Positions 1 through 8,950 of a stretch of DNA of 64,000 nt are shown in pieces (the first letter of the stretch is position 1; every line of letters begins with the position of its first letter). Source of the DNA: Formosa sp. Hel1_31_208 (GTDB lineage Bacteria > Bacteroidota > Bacteroidia > Flavobacteriales > Flavobacteriaceae); assembly GCF_900104785.1 (NCBI RefSeq), contig NZ_LT629733.1, positions 2,512,501-2,576,500 on the forward strand, written 5' to 3'. Position numbers and translations under genes: made by a program. Under the pieces are notes generated by a model. That model searched no databases, had not been told where the DNA came from, and worked only from the letters and a program-made list of their open reading frames with translations.

Positions 1-448
1 ATTCAATAGTATCGTAGGTATCGCTAGCTTCATCAGTTTGATCACCTGTTTTATTTGGAATGTAGGCTCTCATATTGTCATATAATCCTTCGCTGTTCCA
101 ACGTCCACGAACATCTTGATAAACAATAATATTTCCTTCTTCCATCAAGTATTTGTTAGGACCAATTTTTTCTCTAAACTCATTTTCACCATATGGTCTA
201 CAACTATACGGTGTTCGCATCATAATCATAGGATAGGTTATAGAGGTGTCTTTAGGCGCGTAGATTGTAGTGTGTAATTTGATACCATCGCGCATCTCAA
301 TCATTACTTCTTGTTTGTTGTAGTTATCTTTAACGTAAGTGCTTTTAACATTTTCAGAAGCTACTGTTTCTGTTAAAGGTGTCTCAGTTCGCTTGCAGCT
401 CGTCAATGTAAATGCTATTAAAGCGAGGATATAAATCTTTTTAATCAT
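1..448 (-). CDS. CocE/NonD (S15-type) hydrolase lipoprotein, 3' end outside window
   Basis: Only the first 149 codons are present; the gene runs off the left edge. The N-terminus has a basic start, a hydrophobic stretch and a lipobox ending in LTSC at about residue 18, so it is a predicted SPII lipoprotein. The segment MRDGIKLHTTIYAPKD, followed by MRTPY and then YQDVRGRWNSEG, is typical of the start of the alpha/beta hydrolase domain in X-Pro dipeptidyl-peptidase/CocE/NonD family esterases and acylases. The catalytic serine would lie just beyond the window edge. Family members hydrolyse esters, amides or acyl groups of peptides and beta-lactam-like compounds; the substrate here cannot be told. 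It is separated from the next minus-strand gene by about 65 bp. Confidence 0.8.
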   Translation of the reverse strand, partial: MIKKIYILALIAFTLTSCKRTETPLTETVASENVKSTYVKDNYNKQEVMIEMRDGIKLHTTIYAPKDTSITYPMIMMRTPYSCRPYGENEFREKIGPNKYLMEEGNIIVYQDVRGRWNSEGLYDNMRAYIPNKTGDQTDEASDTYDTIE

Positions 449-513
449 GGTTGGTGAATTTTTAGAAAGGCTAAAGATAACCATTCTTTAACTTTCAAAA
501 TCGAAATGAAATG

Positions 514-2139
514 TTAAGACACTCCCAAAGAGGTGAACTTAAAAGTTTTACCATTAAATAAACCTTTATCACTTAATTTAAGGGAAGGAATCACCAATAA
601 AGCCATAAACGATAAGGTCATATATGGCGCATGTAACTTACTGCCAAGTCTTTTTGCCATCATATTTAATTCGGCATAATCTCTTGCAATTGTTCTTCCA
701 TCTTGATCACTCATGATTCCTGCAACAGGCAATGGAACAATCTTTTCTTCGGAATTAGAGACCGCACAAATACCTCCTTTATTCTCAATAATAAGATTCA
801 CTGCTTTACAAATCATCTCATCAGACACCCCAACGGCAATAATATTGTGTGAATCATGTCCTACAGACGATGCAATTGCTCCAACTTTTATTCCGAAGTT
901 CTTAATAAATGCCATTGCTGGTGCAGCATCTTTATATCTATTAACAACGGTCATCTTTAAGATATCTTTATGGGAATTAGAAATCAAATTACCGCCTTCA
1001 ACAGTCACATCAGCTATGAGTTCATTAGTCACCAATTGCCCTTCTAGAGCTTCAATCACTCTTATTTTTTGACTTTCAGAAGCAACTCTAAAATCTAACG
1101 GTTCCTTAATACGGGTATTAAAGTTATTATGATTGTCAAATGGAATAGACACCAATTTAGAGTGTCCATTATCACTAACCAACTCCCCATTAATATAAGT
1201 TTGCATCACTCTGAAGCTTATTAAATCTTCAACAACGATACAATCTGCCGGCTGACCAACCTGTAACAATCCCACATCGAGATTATAATGCTCGACAGGA
1301 TTAACACATGCCGCTTGTAATACTTTAAACACGTCTATCTCTTTAGCTACAGCTCTTGCACAAAGTTTATTGATATGGTCAATGATAAGATCATCAGGAT
1401 GTTTATCATCGCTACAAAACATCATATGCTCGTAATGTTCTGGCAGCAAATCAATTAATGCTTCAAAATTTTTGGCCGCACTCCCCTCTCTAATAAGGAT
1501 TTTCATTCCTTTTTGGAGTTTTTCTAAGCCTTCTTCATAAGTAAAGCATTCATGATCAGTTGTAATACCTGCACTTATGTATTTACTTATATCATCTCCA
1601 ATAACACCTGGTGCATGTCCGTCGATTGGTTTATTATAATACTTAGCCCATTCTATTTTTTTTAAAACCTCATCATCATCAAATAGCACACCTGGATAAT
1701 TCATCATTTCGGCTAGAAATTTAATATCAGGGTTGACCAATAGTGATTTAACCCCTTCTGAATCAATAATAGCACCAGCAGATTCAAAAGATGTGGCTGG
1801 CACACAAGATGGTGCTCCGAAGTTAAATTTAAAAGGCGTTTGCTTCCCGTTATTAATCATAAAGTTCACGCCATCAATTCCAAGTACATTAGCAATTTCA
1901 TGCGGATCAGATACTGTTGCCACCGTACCGTGATTGACGGCAATTCTAGCAAATTCACTAGGCACCAACATAGAGCTTTCGATATGAATATGTGCATCTA
2001 CAAAACCTGGTAATATAAAGCTGCTCGCATTCACTTCTTTTTCTTCGATGGCTATTATTTTTCCTTTGGAAATAGTGACTTCGCCCTTATAAATACGTTT
2101 TTCCTTAATATCGACTATTTGTCCTTGTAGTTTTTGCAT
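514..2139 (-). CDS. ade: Adenine deaminase
   Basis: The 541-residue product fits the Ade family of the amidohydrolase superfamily, which deaminates adenine to hypoxanthine in purine salvage using a dinuclear metal centre in the cytoplasm. Visible motifs are DAHIHIESS at about 48-56, [18 protein letters not shown] at about 90, HAPGV, GITTDHE and CSDDKHPDD, all metal-ligand or active-site segments of this family. Length is normal for the family. It follows tilS on the same strand with a 12-bp gap, so the two are probably co-transcribed. A related bacterial Ade can carry either iron or manganese; the metal is not decided by sequence. Confidence 0.95.
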   Translation of the reverse strand: MQKLQGQIVDIKEKRIYKGEVTISKGKIIAIEEKEVNASSFILPGFVDAHIHIESSMLVPSEFARIAVNHGTVATVSDPHEIANVLGIDGVNFMINNGKQTPFKFNFGAPSCVPATSFESAGAIIDSEGVKSLLVNPDIKFLAEMMNYPGVLFDDDEVLKKIEWAKYYNKPIDGHAPGVIGDDISKYISAGITTDHECFTYEEGLEKLQKGMKILIREGSAAKNFEALIDLLPEHYEHMMFCSDDKHPDDLIIDHINKLCARAVAKEIDVFKVLQAACVNPVEHYNLDVGLLQVGQPADCIVVEDLISFRVMQTYINGELVSDNGHSKLVSIPFDNHNNFNTRIKEPLDFRVASESQKIRVIEALEGQLVTNELIADVTVEGGNLISNSHKDILKMTVVNRYKDAAPAMAFIKNFGIKVGAIASSVGHDSHNIIAVGVSDEMICKAVNLIIENKGGICAVSNSEEKIVPLPVAGIMSDQDGRTIARDYAELNMMAKRLGSKLHAPYMTLSFMALLVIPSLKLSDKGLFNGKTFKFTSLGVS

Positions 2140-2151
2140 AGAATGTAACTG

Positions 2152-3462
2152 CTATTCAATTGAAATTCTTAAGATATGCTTTGTTTGATTTATGACTTTA
2201 AATCGCTCATCTGCTCGTCTTCCAATCACCCAAACAATATTATTCTTCGAACATAATAGCCATGCGTTTTCTTTAGCGACGAGCGATAATTTTTCGTCTT
2301 TGAAATATTTACTCAATTTTTTCTTTCCATTCATGCCTAGTGGATGAAATACATCCCCTGTTTTCCATCGCCTTACAACTAAAGGAAAATCTAGCTTGTC
2401 TTTATCTACCAAAATACTTGTTTTTTGCGTTCCCGCCAAAGCATTAGCTTTATCAAAGAGTAATATTCCAGCTGGCGTTTGCACCTTATTCTCAGCATCT
2501 GATATTAATAGTTCTTCTTCTGTTTTCCGTTTAATATGAGTAAGTATTAGATGCTTTCTGTCTTTTATTAATCGGTGTGTGTCTGATAGTACTTGCTTTC
2601 CAGATTGTGCATCTAATAGTTCTAATATATCCTGCCATGCTGTAAACCCATAATCTTTGAACATTTCATAGAGGTATGCTTTCTGATTATTCACTTTTTT
2701 AAATTCGGATATTTTAAAAGTGATATGACTTTCATCTATATCAACTATAGCGCGCTTTGTCACTGCATTTAGACTTTCCTCGACAATATCAGCTGTATCA
2801 TTAAGATGCGCTAGCGTAGATTTAAAACTCTCAAGCAACTCCGGATTGATCTCCTTGAGAACAGGTATTACTTGATGACGAAGTTTGTTCCGAAGATACT
2901 TATCAGACGCATTAGTACTATCTTCTTGCCATTTTAATCGGTTAAGTGTAGCATACGATTCTAAAGTTTCTCTTGAGAACGGTAAAAGTGGTCTCACAAT
3001 ATTCTCATTGATTTTCGGAATTCCTATTAATCCGTTAATACCTGTTCCTCTAGTTAAGTTGATTAAAAATGTCTCTAGGTTATCATCTGCATGATGTCCT
3101 GTTAAGATATAATCAAAGCCTATAGCATCTGCAAGACTATAAAACCAATTATAACGCAATTCTCGAGCTGCCATTTGAATGGACAACCTCTCCTCTGAGG
3201 CATAACTTTCGGTATCAAAACTTTCAACAAACACTTCTAATTCTAACCTATCTGCCAAATCCATGACAAATGCCTCGTCAGCATCACTCTCATCGTCACG
3301 CAAATTAAAATTACAATGTGCTAAAGTGATGTCTAGTTGTAAATCATGACATAAATGTGTTAAAACAACACTGTCTAGTCCGCCAGAACATGCCAATAGA
3401 CACTTGCTATGCGCCAAGAAACGGAGTTCAGAATGTATATGGTTTTTGAACGCTTCAATCAT
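2152..3462 (-). CDS. tilS: tRNA(Ile)-lysidine synthetase
   Basis: TilS adds lysine to C34 of the CAU-anticodon tRNA-Ile so that it reads AUA; it is essential in most bacteria. The PP-loop ATP-binding motif SGGLDS lies at residues 26-31, followed by the N-type ATPase core with LTGHHADDNLETFLINL and RPLLPFSRE. The C-terminal part, with WKTGDVFHPLGMNGKKKLSKYFKDEK, matches the TilS substrate-binding C domain. At 436 residues it is full length. The ATG lies only 4 nt after a TATATTTG box, so the mRNA may be leaderless. It probably leads an operon with ade. Confidence 0.96.
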   Translation of the reverse strand: MIEAFKNHIHSELRFLAHSKCLLACSGGLDSVVLTHLCHDLQLDITLAHCNFNLRDDESDADEAFVMDLADRLELEVFVESFDTESYASEERLSIQMAARELRYNWFYSLADAIGFDYILTGHHADDNLETFLINLTRGTGINGLIGIPKINENIVRPLLPFSRETLESYATLNRLKWQEDSTNASDKYLRNKLRHQVIPVLKEINPELLESFKSTLAHLNDTADIVEESLNAVTKRAIVDIDESHITFKISEFKKVNNQKAYLYEMFKDYGFTAWQDILELLDAQSGKQVLSDTHRLIKDRKHLILTHIKRKTEEELLISDAENKVQTPAGILLFDKANALAGTQKTSILVDKDKLDFPLVVRRWKTGDVFHPLGMNGKKKLSKYFKDEKLSLVAKENAWLLCSKNNIVWVIGRRADERFKVINQTKHILRISIE

Positions 3463-3466
3463 ACTT

Positions 3467-3474
3467 CAAATATA
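3467..3474 (-). promoter_or_regulatory. -7 promoter box of tilS, probably leaderless
   Basis: TATATTTG on the minus strand matches the Bacteroidota -7 consensus TAnnTTTG. The final G is separated from the tilS ATG by only AAGT, so initiation about five bases downstream would place the first transcribed base at the start codon. No clear -33 TTG is visible at the usual distance. Confidence 0.55.
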
Positions 3475-3582
3475 CAATAATGCTTAACGAATTGAAGCTT
3501 ATATTTTATGGGTAGCTGATAAAAATCATATTTATAATCTAAAATAACTGGTAACTTAGAAAGAAACTAAAAACTCAACCAT

Positions 3583-4275
3583 ATGAGCACTCTCAAAAAA
3601 ATTCAGGACAAATCGACTCAAGACGAGTTTGATAAAAAAGTACTTTCAGCCATACAACATTTACAACCTTATGTGAAGCACCGCCTTTATGTAGCTGAGT
3701 CTACAGGAATATTACCAAAAAACATGTATCGCTCTAATGATTTAATCGATACGGCGATTTTAGAGTTATACGAAGGCGGTTATAATATTGATGACGAGTC
3801 GTTAGCCGTGAAATTAAAGCTGTTTTCATTGGTAGATAAAGATTTAGACGAATTATTTAAGAAAGAAGCATTTCATCAAAAAACCGTGAGTACTCAAACA
3901 ATATTAGAAGAAGAGTTAGATGGCTTAGAAGAGTCATTTTCAGTGGATGCTGACTTGGATTTTGTTATGAAAGAAGATTTTGATGATATCTCATACGCAC
4001 AAGATAATAAGCATAAGCACCTGTTCTTATATGCCGATAACAACAAATCGCTTTTAGAAACTTTTGAAATACAAGATATCTCTGCGAAGAAATCACAACA
4101 AGTCATTGGAGGCTTTTATAGCTGGTTGCCAACACAAATTGCAGGTATCGTAGATCTATACGTCTTTGGCAAACTTAGTTTTGAAGATATTTCAAAAATA
4201 AAACACATCGAAATTACTAGAATTGAACGCGTTTTTCGCGCTATTAAAAAAAGCTTTAGAAAAAATATAAATTAA
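3583..4275 (+). CDS. Sigma-70-like protein of uncertain function
   Basis: I do not firmly recognise this 230-residue acidic, cytoplasmic protein. The last 50 residues (PTQIAGIVDLYVFGKLSFEDISKI, then a basic helix ending FRAIKKSFRKNIN) have the spacing and pattern of a sigma-70 region 4 helix-turn-helix: 'aivdLyvfgkLSfeDIskI' followed by a recognition-type helix. The N-terminal 60 residues (LQPYVKHRLYVAESTGILP...NDLIDTAILELYEGGYNI) resemble a weak region 2, with a long acidic linker at about 95-135 between them. It is therefore a candidate divergent sigma factor or sigma-like regulator. It has no signal peptide. It stands alone on the plus strand between tilS and pabB, and its stop codon overlaps that of pabB by a few bases. 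Confidence 0.5.
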   Translation: MSTLKKIQDKSTQDEFDKKVLSAIQHLQPYVKHRLYVAESTGILPKNMYRSNDLIDTAILELYEGGYNIDDESLAVKLKLFSLVDKDLDELFKKEAFHQKTVSTQTILEEELDGLEESFSVDADLDFVMKEDFDDISYAQDNKHKHLFLYADNNKSLLETFEIQDISAKKSQQVIGGFYSWLPTQIAGIVDLYVFGKLSFEDISKIKHIEITRIERVFRAIKKSFRKNIN

Positions 4276-5573
4276 TGTTCTAAGACATCACGCATAGCCT
4301 TTGCTTTCACTAAACATTCTTCATATTCTTTGAACGGGTTGCTCTTTGCTGTTATGGCACTACCCACCGAATATGATATGTAGGCATTGGTTGCATTATA
4401 AAGAATACTTCGTATGACCACATTAAAATCAAAATCTCCTTCTGGAGTAAAATAACCTACGGCTCCTGAGTATAAGCCACGCTTTGTTTCTTCTAAGTCC
4501 TCAATAATATTCATCGCCGAAATCTTAGGCGCTCCGGTCATGCTTCCCATTGGAAAGGTAGTTTTAATTATGTCAACAGGATGCGTATGCTTGTCTACTT
4601 TAGAACAGACTGTTGAAATCATTTGATGCACCTGATCAAAGGTATATACCTTGCAAAGCTCTTCAACCTTAACACTACCTTTGGTTGCTGTTTTTGAGAG
4701 GTCATTACGCACTAGATCCACGATCATCACATTTTCGCTTCGTTCTTTAATATCTTCGGAAAGTAATTTTTTTAGTAAATCATCTTCAGATTTATCTACC
4801 GAACGTTTAGCTGTTCCTTTTATAGGCTGTGATGTGATTTTAGGACCTTCCTTTTTGATGTACCGCTCAGGAGTTGCCGATAGCAAATACTTATCATAAA
4901 CTCTTAAAAAGGTGGCAAAAGGTGGTTTTGAAATTTCATTAAGTCTGATATATGTTTCTAAGGGTGAAATTTTAGAATTCTCAGCATAAAACTCTTGACA
5001 AAAATTCGCTTCATAAATATCCCCTCTATGAATATGGTCAAGCATTTCATTCACTTTCTCGAAGTATTCATCTTTATGAATTCTGAGTTTTATTTTAATA
5101 TTATTTCCCTCGGTAGTATGCTCATCTTTTAATGTTATGTTAGGGGCAGTCATCACTTTTAAGTCTGACTCAAGCTCATCCTCAACCAAATTCAGATAAT
5201 GAGTTTCTAGCGTGTTTCCTTTTAAAAAAAAGAGTTTTTTTGGTTGAAAAAAGAACAAGTCAGGAAATTGCAAACCATCATAATTATCTGACTTTAAATC
5301 CTCGATATCATTTTTTAAATCATAAGACAGATAACCAAAAATCCAATCATTGGTCGCAGATTGGTATTCTTTTAACTGATTGAAGGCATCGTAATAATCT
5401 GTTTGAAACATGGTTAGTGCTTCAACTGCTAGCACCGCATCGTATGATGTATAAAATGTATCATAATCATTACTATCCAACCATACCACCTCTTCAAACT
5501 GCTGACTCCATTTTAGGAGTTCCATTTTGAAGGTTTCTGGATTAGAAATATGCTGGGATCTTATGTGTCTCAA
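4272..5573 (-). CDS. pabB: Chorismate-binding aminodeoxychorismate/anthranilate synthase component I
   Basis: The product belongs to the chorismate-utilising enzyme family. Segments such as FCQEFYAEN, FATFLRVYDKYLLSATPERYIK, ITSQPIKGTAKR, ERSENVMIVDLVRNDLS and FPMGSMTGAPKISAM are the chorismate-binding and catalytic regions of PabB/TrpE. The single-gene context without trp genes favours PabB (4-amino-4-deoxychorismate for folate), but TrpE-like activity cannot be excluded. The reading frame is open to an ATG at 5669, which would overlap the divergent helicase gene. A TTG at 5571-5573, giving an N-terminus starting MRHIRSQHIS, resembles relatives better and is chosen; an ATG at 5525 is the other option. 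Confidence 0.88.
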   Translation of the reverse strand: MRHIRSQHISNPETFKMELLKWSQQFEEVVWLDSNDYDTFYTSYDAVLAVEALTMFQTDYYDAFNQLKEYQSATNDWIFGYLSYDLKNDIEDLKSDNYDGLQFPDLFFFQPKKLFFLKGNTLETHYLNLVEDELESDLKVMTAPNITLKDEHTTEGNNIKIKLRIHKDEYFEKVNEMLDHIHRGDIYEANFCQEFYAENSKISPLETYIRLNEISKPPFATFLRVYDKYLLSATPERYIKKEGPKITSQPIKGTAKRSVDKSEDDLLKKLLSEDIKERSENVMIVDLVRNDLSKTATKGSVKVEELCKVYTFDQVHQMISTVCSKVDKHTHPVDIIKTTFPMGSMTGAPKISAMNIIEDLEETKRGLYSGAVGYFTPEGDFDFNVVIRSILYNATNAYISYSVGSAITAKSNPFKEYEECLVKAKAMRDVLEH

Positions 5574-5648
5574 TACGTCAACTAATGAATGACAAAGAAC
5601 CGAATTAAACCTGTGATTAACAAGTATGATTTTCTGCACTAAAAAAAT

Positions 5649-5656
5649 TACCTTTG
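5649..5656 (+). promoter_or_regulatory. -7 promoter box of the DEAD-box helicase, probably leaderless
   Basis: TACCTTTG is an exact match to TAnnTTTG and is followed by CAGT and then the ATG at 5661. The expected transcription start coincides with the A of the ATG. The same box and spacing recur at smpB. Confidence 0.6.
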
Positions 5657-5660
5657 CAGT

Positions 5661-7025
5661 ATGGAACAACAGATCACTTTTCAGGATTTAAACCTAAACA
5701 CACCTCTCTATAATGCTTTAGATGACCTAGGGTTCGAATACCCTACTCCTATCCAAGCAGAGGCTTTTAATGTAGTTGCTTCTGGAAAAGATGTGGTTGG
5801 TATTGCTCAAACTGGTACTGGAAAGACCTATGCTTACATGTTGCCCATATTGCGTCACTTGAAATATTCAACCCAAGACAATCCGAGAGTACTAATTCTT
5901 GTACCAACTCGTGAATTGGTCGTTCAGGTGGTTGATGAAATTAAGAAATTAACAGAATATATCAATGTGCGCACCTTGGGTGTTTATGGCGGCACCAATA
6001 TCAACACTCAAAAACGAGCTATTTCAGAGGGTCAAGATATTATTGTAGCAACACCTGGTCGTCTATTTGATTTAGCCTTAAGTCATGTATTGCAATTGAA
6101 GTCCATACAAAAATTAGTGATTGACGAAGTAGATGTTATGTTAGATCTCGGATTTAGACATCAGTTACTTAATATTTTTGATATTTTACCTGAGCGTCGT
6201 CAAAACATCATGTTTTCAGCAACCATGACTGATGATGTAGATGAGTTGATCTCTGACTTTTTTGTCAAACCTCAACGGGTCACTATTGCTGTTTCGGGAA
6301 CGCCTCTGCATAATATTGAACAACAGCGTTATAATGTTGCCAACTTTTATACCAAGGTGAATTTATTGGAGCATTTATTACATGATATTGATACATATAA
6401 CAAAGTTTTGATTTTCGTAGGGTATAAGAAATTAGCCGATTTATTGTTTGATCAACTTGAAGAGCGTTTTCCAAATGAAACCTGTGTCATTCACTCTAAC
6501 AAAACACAAAATTACCGTTTACGAAGCATTGAACAATTTAGGTCAGGCGAGAATCGCGTTTTAATCGCTACAGATGTCATGGCCCGCGGATTAGACATCG
6601 AGAATATTAGTCATGTCATCAATTTTGACACACCCAAGTATCCAGAAAACTATATGCATCGTATAGGTAGGACTGGCCGTGCAGAACAACAAGGGCATGC
6701 CTTAACGTTTTCATCTGAAAAAGAACTAGAGGCTATTGAAACCATTGAATCGTATATGGATAAATCAATAGACATTTTAGAGCTTCCTGAGGGTGTTGAA
6801 ATTTCTAAAGAATTAATAGAAGAAGAACGTCCGCAAATTAGAGAGCGGTATAATCCTACAAAACGTAAAGATGAAGATGCTCCGGGACCAGCATTTCATG
6901 AAAAAAAGGATAAAAACAAAAAAGAAAACTTAGGTGGTTCATACAAATTTAAAATTGCGGCTAAATACAAAAAACCTAAAACTAAAGGAGACAAAAATTA
7001 CAATAAAAGAAATAAGCGCAAATAA
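5661..7025 (+). CDS. DEAD-box ATP-dependent RNA helicase with DEVD motif II
   Basis: A 454-residue RhlE/CsdA-like helicase that unwinds RNA in ribosome assembly or mRNA decay. Motifs in order are a Q motif (GFEYPTPIQAEAF, about 24-36), AQTGTGKT (49-56), PTRELV, a GG, TPGR, motif II DEVD (about 154) in place of DEAD, SAT, and HRIGRTGR in the second RecA domain. The last 60 residues are strongly basic (KRKDEDAPGP, then lysine-rich), typical of RNA-binding tails. Divergent from pabB. The start codon is fixed by the tight promoter box. The DEVD variant keeps the catalytic Asp-Glu pair and the last Asp, so it is probably active. Confidence 0.95.
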   Translation: MEQQITFQDLNLNTPLYNALDDLGFEYPTPIQAEAFNVVASGKDVVGIAQTGTGKTYAYMLPILRHLKYSTQDNPRVLILVPTRELVVQVVDEIKKLTEYINVRTLGVYGGTNINTQKRAISEGQDIIVATPGRLFDLALSHVLQLKSIQKLVIDEVDVMLDLGFRHQLLNIFDILPERRQNIMFSATMTDDVDELISDFFVKPQRVTIAVSGTPLHNIEQQRYNVANFYTKVNLLEHLLHDIDTYNKVLIFVGYKKLADLLFDQLEERFPNETCVIHSNKTQNYRLRSIEQFRSGENRVLIATDVMARGLDIENISHVINFDTPKYPENYMHRIGRTGRAEQQGHALTFSSEKELEAIETIESYMDKSIDILELPEGVEISKELIEEERPQIRERYNPTKRKDEDAPGPAFHEKKDKNKKENLGGSYKFKIAAKYKKPKTKGDKNYNKRNKRK

Positions 7026-7048
7026 TTAATTTAGCCAATCCAAAATTC

Positions 7049-7828
7049 ATGAAATTCAAATATCTTATTATCCTACTTCTTTTCATGTGCTTTAAAGTAA
7101 CCGCAAGTAATACTCCTATTTGGGGTAAAACAGGACATCGTGTTGTTGGCGTAATAGCGGACGACTATCTAAAAGCAAGCACAAAACGAAAGCTTAAAAA
7201 ATTACTTCATAACGAATCGTTAGCATTGGTTTCAACCTTTGCCGACGAAATAAAATCGGATAAACGTTACGATCAATATAAAACTTGGCATTACATAAAT
7301 ATGCCTTTAGACGGCAGCTATGAGACCTCTGAAAAAAATCCTAGTGGCGATCTTGTTACTGGTATTGCCTTTTGTAAATCTAAAATTTTAAATGATCAAG
7401 TATCTGATGATGACAAAGCTTTTTATTTAAAACTATTAATTCATCTTATAGGAGATTTACATCAACCATTCCATATTGGATTAAAAGAAGATCGTGGTGG
7501 GAATGATTTTTATGTGCAATGGCAATCAAGAGATTCTAATATGCATAGGGTTTGGGACTCTCAAATGATTGACTCCTATGGCATGAGTTTTTCAGAATTT
7601 GCAAACAATGTTGATCATCTTTCAAAAGAGGAAATCAAAGCGATAAAAATGGGTTCTGAATTAGATTGGATTGCCGAAACTCATCTATTAACTAAAACGG
7701 TTTATGCCTCTGCCGAAAAAGCAGAAAATCTTCGGAACTCTTATTCTTATAAATATTTAGGTATTGCGAGAAAACAACTGCAAAAAGCAGGCATACGATT
7801 AGCTACACTATTAAATGACATCTTATAA
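7049..7828 (+). CDS. Secreted S1/P1-type zinc nuclease
   Basis: Full-length (259 residues) S1/P1 nuclease family member, which cleaves single-stranded DNA or RNA with three zinc ions. The first 20 residues form a signal peptide (KYLIILLLFMCFKVTAS). The tryptophan of WGKTGH close after cleavage, then FADEI, WHYINMP, IHLIGDLHQPFHIG and NMHRVWDSQ, supply the tryptophan, histidines and aspartates that ligand zinc in P1 nuclease. The enzyme should act in the periplasm or outside the cell, probably to scavenge phosphate and nucleotides. It lies 23 bp after the helicase gene on the same strand, so read-through is possible, but function suggests no direct link. Confidence 0.93.
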   Translation: MKFKYLIILLLFMCFKVTASNTPIWGKTGHRVVGVIADDYLKASTKRKLKKLLHNESLALVSTFADEIKSDKRYDQYKTWHYINMPLDGSYETSEKNPSGDLVTGIAFCKSKILNDQVSDDDKAFYLKLLIHLIGDLHQPFHIGLKEDRGGNDFYVQWQSRDSNMHRVWDSQMIDSYGMSFSEFANNVDHLSKEEIKAIKMGSELDWIAETHLLTKTVYASAEKAENLRNSYSYKYLGIARKQLQKAGIRLATLLNDIL

Positions 7829-7832
7829 AAAA

Positions 7833-7856
7833 CCCTTTTCAAATACATGAAAAGGG
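7833..7856 (-). terminator. Rho-independent terminator, mainly for mscS
   Basis: An 8-bp perfect stem, CCCTTTTC/GAAAAGGG, with an 8-nt loop. On the minus strand it is followed by a run of six T, so it ends the mscS transcript about 65 nt past its stop; on the plus strand it abuts the nuclease stop but lacks a T run. Confidence 0.75.
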
Positions 7857-7919
7857 CCAGCTTGAGAACCTGTCAGCGCTGGATAACGTAATCCATACGA
7901 TTACCCATAACCCTAATAC

Positions 7920-8747
7920 CTAGTCCATGATCCTTATATGACTCTCAACAATATCTTTGATTGGCACGATAAGCTTCCCGTCTTGGTTTTTTAGAACCAC
8001 CGAAATATTATCTATTGCCTCAATCTCATAATTGTTATTTTGAAACTGAATTTGTTTAACAACTTCAAACGTTTTTCTGGTATAGAATGTTCTTAATAAA
8101 TCTCCAACAACTTCTCGTGCTCCTAAACCGAAAGCCAAAGCGAAAGCTAATAAGAAAGCTGCAAGAATCATCGTGAGGTTACTCGTGATAATTTCAGTAT
8201 TTACACCAGCTTGGTTTAAAGCCGTTATTGAAATAAAAATAAGTAGCAGAAAAAATACGACTTGACTGATCATTTTACCACCCGATAAATCCATAGATTC
8301 AAAGAATGATTTCAGTCCGTTCTTTACAAAGTTTGCAAACAGAAGACCTAGCGTAAATATAATCAAGGCTACAAATAACTTAGGAATATACCCTAAGAAG
8401 TTACTAATTTGTTCTGATATTATTTTAAGATTTAATATATCTGAAACAATAATGAGCAGCATAATATAAATGACCCATTTCACAAAAGTTGACACCACCT
8501 TTATGGTATCAAAATTGAGTTGCTTGCCTTCTATTATTTCAATTTCATTTAGTTTATCATCTAGCTTATTGGCTTTGGCCAATTTAAGCGCCTTTTTGAT
8601 TAATTTAACTACGATTTTTGTAATTATCCAACCGATAATTAGAACGACAATAGCACCTACAATACTTGGGAATATTTTGGTGATTTCTAACCACATAGCC
8701 GTCAATGATTCCATAGCTATATCTTTATATGCTGTTATTTTATCCAT
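7920..8747 (-). CDS. MscS-family mechanosensitive channel
   Basis: 275 residues with at least four strongly hydrophobic segments. Two repeats of the conserved TM-helix type occur (IVGAIVVLIIGWIITKIVVK and IPKLFVALIIFTLGLLFANFVK). The segment AFALAFGLGAREVVGDLL matches the pore-lining TM3 of MscS. A short beta domain follows (FEVVKQIQFQNNNYEIEAIDNISVVLKNQDG, then IVPIKDIVES). It should sit in the inner membrane and release solutes on hypo-osmotic shock. It is the last gene of a likely operon behind the ECF sigma gene and a small overlapping gene, 26 bp after the latter. Confidence 0.9.
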   Translation of the reverse strand: MDKITAYKDIAMESLTAMWLEITKIFPSIVGAIVVLIIGWIITKIVVKLIKKALKLAKANKLDDKLNEIEIIEGKQLNFDTIKVVSTFVKWVIYIMLLIIVSDILNLKIISEQISNFLGYIPKLFVALIIFTLGLLFANFVKNGLKSFFESMDLSGGKMISQVVFFLLLIFISITALNQAGVNTEIITSNLTMILAAFLLAFALAFGLGAREVVGDLLRTFYTRKTFEVVKQIQFQNNNYEIEAIDNISVVLKNQDGKLIVPIKDIVESHIRIMD

Positions 8748-8773
8748 GATTTATATTTTAATATTAATAGCTT

Positions 8774-8950
8774 CTAATTTTTCTCTCTTTTGCTCATTAC
8801 TGTTTCTATCACATCTCCCAAATTGTACGAAAACAATTCAGCCAATTCCATAATCAGTTTTGCAATGGCGATATCATTCATGACCTTAGCTTTCAATTCC
8901 GCTGGAACTGATTTCAATGGCTTATCTATATCTCTAAAAGGATTTTCCAT
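8774..8950 (-). CDS. 58-residue protein overlapping the ECF sigma stop codon
   Basis: A short reading frame that starts MENPFRDIDKPLKSVPAEL and continues with a predicted amphipathic helix AKVMNDIAIAKLIMELAELF, ending MSKREKN. Its ATG overlaps the sigma TAA in the arrangement TAATG, which favours translational coupling, and it lies 26 bp upstream of mscS. No cysteine, signal peptide or strong transmembrane segment is seen. I do not recognise a family. Position suggests a regulator or partner of the sigma factor, for example a minimal anti-sigma peptide, but this is inference; the similar small proteins often found after flavobacterial ECF sigma genes have no known function that I can name. 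Confidence 0.7.
   Translation of the reverse strand: MENPFRDIDKPLKSVPAELKAKVMNDIAIAKLIMELAELFSYNLGDVIETVMSKREKN

Noticed and set aside
7857..7883. Hairpin CCAGC ... GCTGG between the nuclease and mscS terminator
   Set aside because: Only five base pairs with a long loop and no T run; not enough to call an RNA or terminator.
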